Part shown: one piece after another, positions 10,788-21,400 of the stretch
Numbering within the stretch: the stretch's first letter is position 1
How the letters are laid out: every line of letters starts with the position of its first letter
From: Anaeramoeba flamelloides
Lineage: Eukaryota > Metamonada > Anaeramoebidae
Direction: 5' to 3'
NCBI GenBank assembly: GCA_027625915.1
Contig: JANTQA010000029.1
Location: forward strand, 2,604,001 to 2,668,000
Length of the DNA stretch: 64,000 nt
Position numbers and translations under genes: made by a program
The notes under the pieces: generated by a model
The model's input: only the letters and a program-made list of their open reading frames with translations
What the model was told of the DNA's origin: nothing
Databases searched by the model: none

Positions 10788-11924
10788 CCTAACCAATTTT
10801 ATCAATTCTTTTCTCACTTTTTTTTAATTGTTAAACTTATTAAAAAAAAAATATCAAATAATTTTTAAAAAAATTTATTAGAGAATCTAAGATCACAAAC
10901 CACTAAAATAAAATACTCTTCTCTCACCACCCCTCAAATTTTTATCATTTCTTATGATGTATCCACTCCCTTAAGGGTCGAGTAATTACAGTAAAAAATT
11001 ATTTTTATAAGTTAATAATATCAACAAATGGAGCATGATTAATCTCTAAAAATCAACAAAGAAAAACTGATATAACTTTTTCAAGAAACATGCCAAAGTT
11101 TAAACACCCAATTTCCAATTTTAATGGTTTCTAATGATAATTTTGAGTACAAATGAGTTACTTTTGAAGTGTTATTAATAGTAATTTTTGAGATCTAAAA
11201 GAATTTTTTTTTTTTCATTTTTGTTTATTTTTTTAAATGAATAATTTTTTTCTCATTATTTTTATAATTTACTTACTTTGTCAAAATATAGAAGCTTACA
11301 AAATAAACATAAATTAGATTAAACTGAATTAACTTGATTGTATAATTAAAGATAGCATTGTGTTTGTTTTTTTTTTTTTGATTATTTACAAATTGCTTCT
11401 TAGAAATCCTTTTTGCTTTTTTTTTTGAAAAAACAAAAATTGAGTGTGTCTTTCGAATGAAAAAATGTGAAATATATGATTTAAAGCTTAAATTATTGTT
11501 TATAGAATATAAGGAAAAGGAAATAATGAGTTTAATTAGCAGTTCTATAATGAAGAATAAATAAGGTTTTTTTCATTTTAATTTTTTAATAAAAATTATA
11601 TCCAAAAAAAATATTGATTTAAGGAAATTTTTAAGTAAGTTTTCTAAATTTTGTTAAGAAAGAGTTAAATTTAAAGTTTTACACAGTATAAATACATTTT
11701 TTATTTAAAATTACTGAGTTTATTGAAATACTTTCTTTATTTTATATTTTTAGGTTTTACTTTTATAACAAACAAACTATTTATTAACTTAAAAGAAAAA
11801 CTATAAATAGATCATAATATTATAATATTTTTTGTTTTTTTTTGGCCAAATTTTTGTAATTTTGATATAAACTCTTTTTCTGCTATCTTGATTCAAAAAT
11901 TAATATAAAATGGTTTGAAAATCA

Positions 11925-11956
<32 letters not shown>
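9676..11956. other. Intergenic region
   Basis: No supported gene. It contains a 95-bp inverted-repeat element (10296-10390), (AT)n tracts at about 10757-10783 and 11929-11958, and poly-T runs. The 3' UTR of the pseudo-GTPase gene presumably lies at the left end. Confidence 0.5.
10296..10390. repeat. 95-bp element with perfect 15-bp inverted repeats
   Basis: TGCCACAATAGAATG at 10296-10310 is exactly complementary to CATTCTATTGTGGCA at 10376-10390, with a 65-bp loop. A perfect 15-bp pair with several G/C bases is unexpected by chance in such AT-rich DNA. It could be a tiny MITE or a structured RNA; no second copy was seen in the window. Confidence 0.5.
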
Positions 11957-11964
<8 letters not shown>

Positions 11965-13192
11965 GATTCAAAAAAAGTGGGGCCCACAAAATAATAATAA
12001 AAAATATAATAATAAATTAACGAATATTTAAAACAATTAAAATAAAAATTAAATAAGCTAAATTATATTTGTTGAGTTTTTATGTATTTCGAATTAACTT
12101 TTTATAAAAAATAAAAAAAAATATATTTAAAAATAAAATTTTTTTTTGGGCCCTTCTTTTTTGTAATTTTTTCAAATTAATAAAAGCCATTAATGCATTC
12201 CCCTTTTAATTCTATTACCAATCTTAATCTTTTTTCCATTGAATTGCAAAGATTTTCTATTATTTCCCATTCGATATTATTCCAAACTTGTCTACATTTT
12301 TTAATTAATTGGTTTTTTGTTTTAGGTGTCTCGTCACTTATTTTTTTGTCCATAATCCCCCATAAATGTTCAATTGGATTTAAATCCGGTGGGTTGGGTG
12401 TCCATTTTTTTAAAAACATTACATTTCTTTTCAGATACTCTTTTGTTGATATTGATGTATGCGAAGTAGCTCCATCTTGCATCAATACCCATTGTTTTTT
12501 ACCAAAAAAGATTATCCATACCAGAAAAAATTTTACTTCTGGAAATAATGTTTTTTTGATAAGATTCCGAGTTTACTATTTTTGGACACTTTATTAATGT
12601 TGATTGATATGAATAATTTATTCCACCAAAAAACATTACTTTTGGTATAAATTTAGTAAACCTCTCAAAAACTGAATCTATCATAAAAAAAATTATTTAA
12701 AATTTTTTATTTATTTTAATTTTTTACAAAATTGAATGAAGAGCATTAACTTGTTATTTTAAATATTCAATAAAAGGAGATGAATTAAAAAAAAAAAAAA
12801 AAAAAAAAAAACATACCATCCCTTTCACCAGTTTGTCTCCAAATTTTTCTTTTTAAACCAGAAAAATAAAACCATTTTTCATCTGTAAAAATCACTTTCT
12901 TCCAATCAATAGGATTGTTGAGATATTTTTTTGCAAATTTTAATCTTTTTTCTTTTTGTTTAATTGTTAGCAGTGTTCTTTTTTTTTGGTAATAAAAAAT
13001 TAAATTTAAGTTCTTTTCTTATATTGTAAATTGTTGTTGTTGATAGATTTATATCGTGGTTATTTGATAAAAAAGATTTTAATTTTTTGCAACTCATTTT
13101 ACGATTATCTTTTGTAATATTTTCAATAAGAATTTTTTGTTTCCTTGTTTTGTTTTCTTTTTCGACCTGTTGAATATGTATTTTCTAACGTA

Positions 13193-13251
<59 letters not shown>

Positions 13252-13765
13252 AAGAAAGAAAGAAAAAAAAAAAAAAAAGAAAAAAGAAAAAAATACTTTT
13301 TTGTTTGAAATTTTTTTATCCAATATCTAACTTTTTTTCTTGTTATATTCAATCTTTCTGCAATTTTTCTTTGACTTAACCCCTCTTCATATAAAAGTAT
13401 TATATTTAATCGAATTTCTCTTTCATTTAAATTATTTCTATAATTCTCTAACATGTAAAAAATTCAATATCCAAAATCTGAAAATGAATTAAAAAGAAAA
13501 TAAAAAGAAAAAATGAAAAAAATGAAAAAAAAATATAAAATTAAAATTTCTTTCCAATTGAAAATTTTTTTTGAGAAAATCTTTAAAAATTCAAAATATT
13601 AATATAAAATATTAATTTTAATTAATTTTATCTCAATTACTATTAATTATTATGAAATAACATTCAAATAAATAATTTATATATTATTTGAATTAATTAT
13701 TTAACGAATAATAAAAATTTTCAATAAAAAATTTTGGGCCCTCTATTATTGAAATTAGTTTATAT
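11957..13765 (-). mobile_element. Decayed Tc1-like (DD34E) DNA transposon
   Basis: A transposase remnant on the minus strand lies between inverted ends. The left end reads TATAAACTAGATTC..GGGGCCCACAAAAT. The right end, complemented, reads TATAAACTAATTTC..GAGGGCCCAAAATT. Both run outward into (TA)n tracts (11929-11958 and 13761-13776), as expected for a family that targets TA. A further GGGCCC at about 12149 looks subterminal. The length of about 1.8 kb suits Tc1 elements. The coding part is broken by frame changes and by grown homopolymers, including 56 consecutive A at 13194-13249. Confidence 0.75.
12177..13454 (-). pseudogene. Tc1-like transposase, broken
   Basis: Reading on the minus strand: an N-terminal helix-turn-helix (13454 downward: LYEEGLSQRKIAERLNITRK, then KKVRYWIKKF); the first catalytic Asp in VIFTDEKWF (about 12875-12900); a VMFFGGI block (about 12640); the second Asp in MQDGATSHTS (about 12480); and the Glu in PDLNPIEHLWG (about 12370). 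Thirty-four residues separate the second Asp from the Glu, which places it in the DD34E (Tc1) rather than the mariner DD34D group. The pieces lie in different frames and there are in-frame stops between them, so no active enzyme is made. Poly-A growth at 12786-12811 and 13194-13249 accounts for part of the damage. Confidence 0.85.
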
Positions 13766-14741
13766 ATATATATATAAAGGACTTTCCCCTCTATTTGAAA
13801 GTATTATAATGTTAATACAAAGGTATCAATATAATTCAGAATAAACAATAAAGTTTTAATGCATACCAGATAAAAAAAATCGATTTTGGATTCTGCCTTC
13901 ATTTATTAAATATATATCTGCAAGTTTTTATCCAATAAAAGTTTAATCAATTTTAATTAAATAATAGTGAAAACATAAAAATTGCAATATTTTGACTTTT
14001 TTTATAATAGAGAATCTTTGAAACCATTTTTTATTAATATCTTATAACCCAAAGGTTTATAATCCATGAAGAATGAAAAAATATAATCTTGTGTTAGTTT
14101 TAATTTCATGATATAAGGGTTCTTAACTGATCGATCTTTGACTTTGTATGATTTGTAAAGTATCTAAAAAAAAAATTAAATTATTGTCTTTTTTTCTTTC
14201 AAAATCTGTCTTAAAGAGTGTGGGGCAAATTATTTGGTATACATTTAAGAAAAATATATACTTTTAGTTTTATCAATCGAAATTTTCTTTTTAGGTTTTG
14301 TTATATTCGGTACTTCTAAAACAACTATTTTTTTTTTTTGGTTAATTGAGTAAAAGGAAATTAAAATTTCATTTACAATCAAAAAAACATAATTTTTTAA
14401 AACTTAAATACTTGTCTTCTCACCTATTAATCTTAAACTCATCAACTCAGATTTTGATAAAAAAAATAAAAAATTTCATGAAAATAAATTCTCTTGAATA
14501 CAAACAATAAAATTGATACAAAGCTGAAGAACGATCCACTATGAACCAAAATAACAGGGCATTGTAACTAACATAAAATACTATACCTTCACTCTTCAGG
14601 GTTGTAAACCTTAAGTTCTCAAAGAATCATAAAAAAACAATCAACACTGAGAAATCGAAAAAAGAACAATATTCTGTTAAAAAGCCTATAATACATTAAA
14701 TCTATCTCAATTGAACAAACTATTCTACTATTTCCTTTTTA
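13766..14741. other. Intergenic region upstream of the RRM gene
   Basis: AT-rich, with no reading frame of note and no repeat match noticed. The right end probably holds the promoter of the gene starting at 14851. Confidence 0.5.
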
Positions 14742-14751
14742 GAGTACACCC
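14742..14751 (+). promoter_or_regulatory. Putative promoter motif GAGTACACCC
   Basis: Identical to the decamer at 8783-8792, and 109 bp before the ATG instead of 110. A pyrimidine-rich leader follows. Its role as a core promoter or transcription-factor site is inferred from the conserved sequence and spacing. Confidence 0.4.
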
Positions 14752-14850
14752 CTCCTGGCAATTATTTCTCAGCATCTTTATTTTAAAAAATAGATTTCAT
14801 TTTTTGTTTTAAATTATTCTCCTTTTTTTTTTTAATTTCAAAACAAAAAG

Positions 14851-15411
14851 ATGTCTTCATCAGAAAATAATAACTCACCAATTAATAATGAGTCAATTAA
14901 TTTTGAAACGAAATCTGATTCATCACCAAACACAGATTCTTCTTCGGATTTAGAAGATATAAGAAATGAAGAAAGCAATAGCTCTGAAAATGAAAACTCT
15001 GAAAGAGAACTCAGCTTACCTTCCAATTCAGGATCAGAAAAAGAGCAAGATGAAGAGATCGAAAGACATGATTCTGATAATCAAAATTCCAATTCAGATC
15101 AAGAATACAATCCCGAACAAGATTTAAAAAGCAATTTGGAAGAAGAAATAAAACAAGAACAAGATAAAGAATACGATCCTGAACAAGAACAAGAAACAAA
15201 ACAAGAACAAGAACAAGAACAAGAACAAGAATATGATCCTGAGCAAGATTTAAAAAGCAATTTAGAAGAAGAGCAAGAGCAAGAACAAAAACAAAAGACA
15301 CACAAATCAAAAACTGTACAATTAAAATCAACAGTCGAAATTCAAACAAAAGAAGATTCTAAAAAAATTGAAGAACAAATTCCAAAAGTTTTAATTTCTA
15401 ATTTTTCCTGG
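14851..15411 (+). CDS. Exon 1 of CPSF6/7-like gene: acidic region and RNP2
   Basis: 187 codons. The ATG follows TTTCAAAACAAAAAG and opens MSSSENNNSP. The exon ends after TGG of ..KVLISNFSW; GTACTT follows. The frame runs on for 26 codons into intron sequence (a Phe-rich string), which is read-through and not protein. The Glu/Gln repeats are coded by GAACAAGAACAA-type tracts and are likely to vary in length. Confidence 0.8.
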
Positions 15412-18400
15412 GTACTTTTTTCAATTTTTATTTCTTCTCCAAACACCTTTTTATTTAACAAAAAACTAAATTTTTTTTTTTTTTTTTGAATTCAAAATAA
15501 TTTGAAAATAACGTGTAAAGTTTATTTTATTAAATCCCCACATTCTTTATTTGAAAATTAAAATTAATTTGTTAATTTTCATCGATCAATAAGGTCTAAT
15601 CTCAGCAAAATAAAAAACTTTTTTTTTTGTTCTATTTTTAACTAAATGAAAAATAAAAAAAGCAATTATTTTTTTTAAACTTTTTTACCAAAGAAAAAAA
15701 ATTTCTCAAATTTAACTTGTTTTAGAACAAAAGGTGAAACGTAATGATTAAAAAAGAGTAACAAATCAGTGAATTGGCTTATCAAAAAATAATTACTAAC
15801 AGAACGTAATCCAAAAAGCTTTAGGCTACCAATATTACCATCCAATTTTTTTTTCTTGAAGAATCAAATTGCTCGATTGTAAACAAAAAATATGAGAAAT
15901 TTTTTGAATAAAAAGAAAAAGAAAAAAAAAGCAGTTCACATTAAATTTGCCAAGTTTTTCTTTTTGTTAATAAAATCTTGTTATTTTATTGCTGTCATTT
16001 TCACAAAGTGCAGACTCAAAGTTTTATCATTGGTGCTCCAAACTGTCTAATTCACTCTTTTCTCAGCAGCTTTGATAAAAATTTTATTCAACACTTCTTT
16101 AAAACATCTGTGCTGACTTTTTCCAATTATTTAAAAAGAAAAATTCTTATTTCAATGAATCCAAAATGTAGTTATTTCATCATAACGATATAAAAAACTA
16201 AAAAGATCTTTTCAAAATCAATTAAAAGCGAAAATTGTTTCTCTTTAATTTTGACTCTTTCTTTTTGAACTTTTGAGATCAAATTTAAATTTTTTTAAAT
16301 TGGAATTTAACAGTATCAGATCGAAAATCCCAATGGATCCTATGAAGCTTCAAGACAGCTCAATAGGAGGGCAAGTTATAATTTAATTTAGTTTCAGAAA
16401 ATTATAGATTATAACCAAAAGTAAATACAGTCATTGGGTGTATCGGTAGCTACAGTAAATCATTGTAAAATGACATGTTTTTTTTAAAGATAAGGTATTT
16501 CCAAAAAAGATGGGCAATTTTTTTTTACATTTCATAAACAATTCTTTTTGTGAGTGGATCTATTCGTTAATTAATAATATAGAATCGACACTATCAAATT
16601 AAGTTAAATATTAATACAGATAGAATCAATGATCTATGGTATTTATTTCAAAATATATTCATTAAGAATATTTCCCAAAAAATGAAAAAAAAAATTGCAT
16701 ATTTTTTTTGGAAATAAACAATGCACGGCCAATTTCAATAAAAAACGGAAAATATAGCAAGTACACAAATGATTTTTTTAAAACAATAAAACACAGTTAT
16801 ATATTTTTCGTTTCTATTAGAACATTTGTTGAGATTAAGCAAGTTATGAAAACAATTTTTTCGATCGATCGAAAAGATAATAATTAACAATCAATTTTCA
16901 CACCTTGAAAAATATCATATAAAACCAAGATCAGATACTTTAATATATTGTTATTTATGCAATGCCAGACTAACAAACAAATTGTATTATTATGAAGAAT
17001 CAATAAATGATAAAAAACAATTTGAGAATATTTTAATAAACTTTGTTTCAGTCAAAGTTGTCCAACATTTTATTTCAAATATCAATTATTTTTTATAATT
17101 GACCATTTGAAGAAAAAATAAGAAATAAGTATAATAATACACGTCAAAGAATAGTTGGTAACCGTCTGAAATAAAACTAATTAAGGGAGTAGTCATTTTT
17201 GAAAATAAAATGAAATCTTGTCAAGATCTTGAAATTTTTTTTTTTTGTAATTTGTGTTTAGACTTATGAAATGGATGAGTTAGCCTCATTTAAACAATTT
17301 ATTGATTTGAGTCTCTTTTTTGAAATTCAAAATTTGCATGTTTCCAATATAAAACGAAAAAAAGTAACCTATTATTTTGTTTAAGAATTAAGTTAGTTCT
17401 TGAAAATGGGAAAACATATTTTTCGTTTTATATTGGAAAGTATTGATTTCGAAAGTAAATTTTTTATTTGGTTTCTTTTTCTTTGATTAATATTTCAATT
17501 CAAATCTTAGCCATTAAAACTATTCGTGGTTTAGGTGATTCAATAAATGAATATTCGGCAGAAGCTTAACTACAGTTTATCAATTAAATTGAGATCTATT
17601 ATGCAAAAAAATTTTTTTCTTTAAGGTTTTGAAAAAGTTGTTATCTGGTTTTCAAAAAATGAAAAAAAATTGCAAAAAAATTTTCAAATTTGAAAAATTT
17701 TTTTAACAAATTGTTTGGTCTTATTCACAAGAATCCTTATAACAATTCAAATTATTTTTGGCAGAAAAAAAATGATTTTGAATTTTGAGGATAAAATTAA
17801 CTAATTCCCAAATATCTTCAAGAAAATTTTATTTTGAAAAATCGAATTTCATCTTAAAACAAAAACAAAATTTCTGGGTAAAATTTTTAAATGACCACAA
17901 AACTTTGATTATTATAACTACTCTTCTTAAAAAAAATACAATTATTTTTTAATCCGTTGAATATATCTTTTTTTTGGTTAACCAAAAGTTTTATCTCAAA
18001 AAACAAAAAAAATCTTTATATTTATATTACTGGTAACAAAGAAATGTTATAGTATAATAATGATCAAAAGTGCAATAAACGGGGTAAAAACTAGATAAAT
18101 TGTGAGAAAAAAAAAGAATTTAATAGTTTTCTTTTTCAGAAAAAATGGAAAAAAAAAATTGATCTCACTAAACTAATTTTCTTTTATGGCTTTCTTAGTC
18201 GATCAGAATTTTTTGACACTTGGGATCTACAAAATTTGTAAGTAGAGAATAGCACCAATAACATATTTTAAAATTTTGCCTTGTTGTCGTAGAAGACTAG
18301 TCCCTTAATCAATAAATTTTCTAAAAAAATTGAAAAACTCAAATTATTAGTAACCCTATTGAGAAAAACAACAATATTTATTTTGATCTTCAATTGAAGA

Positions 18401-21400
18401 TCCAAATAAAATCCCAATAGAAATAAATATGATTTCTCTACAATCATTTTTACTGTTTTAATAACCTTAGAATAACAGGTTTTTACCAATATACTATCAG
18501 TCTTGCATGAAATTAAAATTTGCAAATCAATTAGGTTAAAAAAAAAAAAAGTAAAAATGTGAAAAAATGTGAAAGAATGATTTCAATTTTGAAATTTCCA
18601 AAATCAGATTTTTTCTAATATCGACTCAAACCCTTTCTGAACATATAAATTCTCCCATCACAATTGGGCCTCTTTGACTGGAAAATGGTTTAGTTTTATT
18701 AGAATCAGGTTTAATAAAGATCTTTTAAAATATATTTGCAACACTTTTTTGGAATCAACTTATATAAAGATATATCTATGAAGTTTTATGAAATATGAAA
18801 AAAAAAAGAAAAAAAAAAGAAATATCATGTTAATCACTTAAGCGGATTCTAGTATATTTTAATTCCTTACTGCTCCTTTCCAATTAATAAAATAAAATTT
18901 TTTTATCTCAAATTTCCATGGTTTAGGGTTCTTCGTCAACCCAAAATATGCAAGTAGATTCAACACAAAAAATAGAATAGAGATCACAGACTTCATTTTC
19001 TTTGAAAGCTCTATTAATAAAAAAAAAAAAGAAATATCAATGAAAATTTTTTCCTATTTATTTCAGAAATATCAGGAATGAAAATTTTTTTTTTTCAATC
19101 TCTCAAAATTCTTATGATTCATAACAAAAAGTTGAAAAAAGAAAAAGATCTTTACAAAATCAATTAAAAACAAAATTTTTTTCTCTTTAATTTTGACTCT
19201 TTCTTTTTGAACTTTTGAGATAAAAGTTAAATTTTTTTAAATTGAAAGTTAACAGTAAAATTAAAGAAAGACGAGGTTACATCCGAAGGGCTGATGATTA
19301 AATAACTAATTAAAAATGAATGTACTAATATTTTCAGTTTTATTTATTGAAGTGAAAAAAACTGAATTGAAATTATAAAAAATATATTTAGAACTGATAT
19401 AACAATAGCTTTAAAAAAGTGTAAATTACAAGGGTTTCAAATGTATTCTATAAAATAAACCATTTTTCAGTCAAAGGGGCTCAGTTGTAATGGGTGAATT
19501 AAATGTGTTTAAAGGGTTTGCATAGATATTAGAAGAAAAAATTTATTTCGGAAATTTTCGAAATTTTAATCATTTTTTCACAATTTTGTTTTTTTTTTCG
19601 ATTTTTTTTTTACACCTGATTTGGTTGTGCAAAAATTTTTTTTATTTCAAGATCTATTGTCACTTGGCAAAAACCTGTTATTCTAAGGTTATTGAAACTG
19701 TGGAAATGATTGTTGAGAAATCATATTTATTTCTATTGGATTTTATTTGAACTTTGATCCTGATATTTGAATAACAAATGTGAAAAATTTTCACTTCATT
19801 TTCATTTCCTTTTTCAAATAGAGAATACAAATCCCAACACACTTCGTTTTGGGACTTGATTTCTAAAAGAAAAGTATGAAAAATGAAGTAAAAATTGTTT
19901 CCTATTTATTATTCAAATACCAGTAGAAGTTCAAAACGAACATTCTTGCTTTTCTCAATGGGGACACTAAGAATCTGGGTTTTTCAATTTTTAAGAAAAT
20001 TTATTGATTAATTAGTTTTATTTCAGTCGGATATCAACTATTCTTTGAGGTTTATTATTCTGCTTCTTTCTTATTTGTTCTTCAAATGGTCAATTATATA
20101 AAATAATTGATATATTCAAAAAATGTTATTTTTGGATATTCCTCTTTGACAGAAACAAAGTTTAGATGATCAATTTCAATAGACCTATTTCCCTGGCTTT
20201 ATTTAAAATTTTTCTTAAATCACTTTATCATAGCCAAAAAATATTTAAAGATAACAAAACATTTTTTATTTTATTTTGAAGAGAGAAAATTAATTTCCTC
20301 TTCCAGACAAAAGACATTTAAACATAAAAAAAACATTTATCAATATTTTTACTTTGAAAGTCTTAAAAATAAATATCATAATTAAATTCATGGAAATTTT
20401 GAAACAGAAATTAAGGAAGTGCTTTCAAGTGTCGTAGAGTGCCGTAGAGTTCATATCTTTTCCAGAATTCAAAAGAATTAAGATAAAACCTTTGATTTTA
20501 GTATATTCAATTCAAAATTCTGGAAAAGTTAAAGGTGGTTTTCTTGGAGTTTTTATTTTATCTGTAAAATCAATAGATTTTCAAATAAAATAGAAAACCT
20601 CAAAAAAACCTAGAACACTTCACAAATAAATAGAAAACTCAAAAGCTAAATGTGTTTTTTTTTAATTTAAGAAATAAAAAGAAACCTAACGAAAATCTAT
20701 TGATTTTCCAAATAAATAGAAAACTCAAAAAACAACTAACGAAAATCTATTGATTTTCCCAATAAACCAAAACCCAAGAAAACCTAACGACGATTTTCCA
20801 GAATTTAAAAGAATAGAGAAAAATCTTTGATTTTACTCTTTTCTTTTAAAAACAGAAAAGCTAACAGTCACAAGAGGAAATTAATTTCCTCTCTTCAAAA
20901 TAAAATAAAAAAAAAAATTAATGAAAATTTCACAAAAAGATAAAAAAATGTTTTTCAACCTAATATACCAAGACGAAACTTTGTCAAAAACAAAATATTA
21001 TTCAACATTATTAAATTTTCTTTTATTTGATTTTGATCAAAATTTAAAATCTTTATACCTTGATTATTTCTATTTTAAAGTGGACAAAAGATTTTGAAAT
21101 TGAAGAATTAATGAAAAAATTTGGGAAAATAATTTCAATAAATTTTAATGAAGATGGGAAGAATGGAAAATCACTTGGTTCATGTATTTGTGAATTTAGT
21201 GAAATAGATTCGGCTTTAAAAGCTGTGGAGGGCTTAAAAGGTTCAAAAATAAATGAGGATCAAATCAACATTTCTTTATATCAGAAAAGGCAGCATATTA
21301 TCCAAACAACAACTTCAGAAAATACTCAATATAAAACCAAACCCAAACCCAAAAGAATTAATAACAATAACAAAAATAAACCCATGCAAAACAATCAGAA

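Larger units (their letters stand above)
15412..21080 (+). other. Intron 1 of CPSF6/7-like gene, 5,669 bp
   Basis: Bounded by GTACTT and ..TATTTTAAAG. It holds a direct repeat pair (16198-16320 and 19138-19262), two copies of element X in opposite orientation (17035-18697 and 19453-20165), a TTAA-flanked element inside the first, a small MITE inside the second, and a foldback element (20258-20922). About half of the intron is recognisably repeat-derived. The ORFs at 15978 and 18268 are not genes; the second is part of element X. Confidence 0.8.

Noticed and set aside
13123-13379. Poly-Lys and poly-Phe ORFs
   Set aside because: They are translations of the 56-A run inside the Tc1-like element, not proteins.
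11957-13765. The Tc1-like element as the source of the family A MITEs
   Set aside because: Both target TA, but the ends differ (GGGCCC-type against CAGTCAGTTTCAC), so there is no direct support.
15099-15349. Cys/Ser- and Leu/Val-rich minus-strand ORFs
   Set aside because: Antisense shadows of the Glu/Gln repeats in exon 1 of the RRM gene.
18268-18525. 85-codon minus-strand ORF
   Set aside because: It crosses the boundary between the TTAA-flanked insert and element X; the frame is not kept in other X copies.
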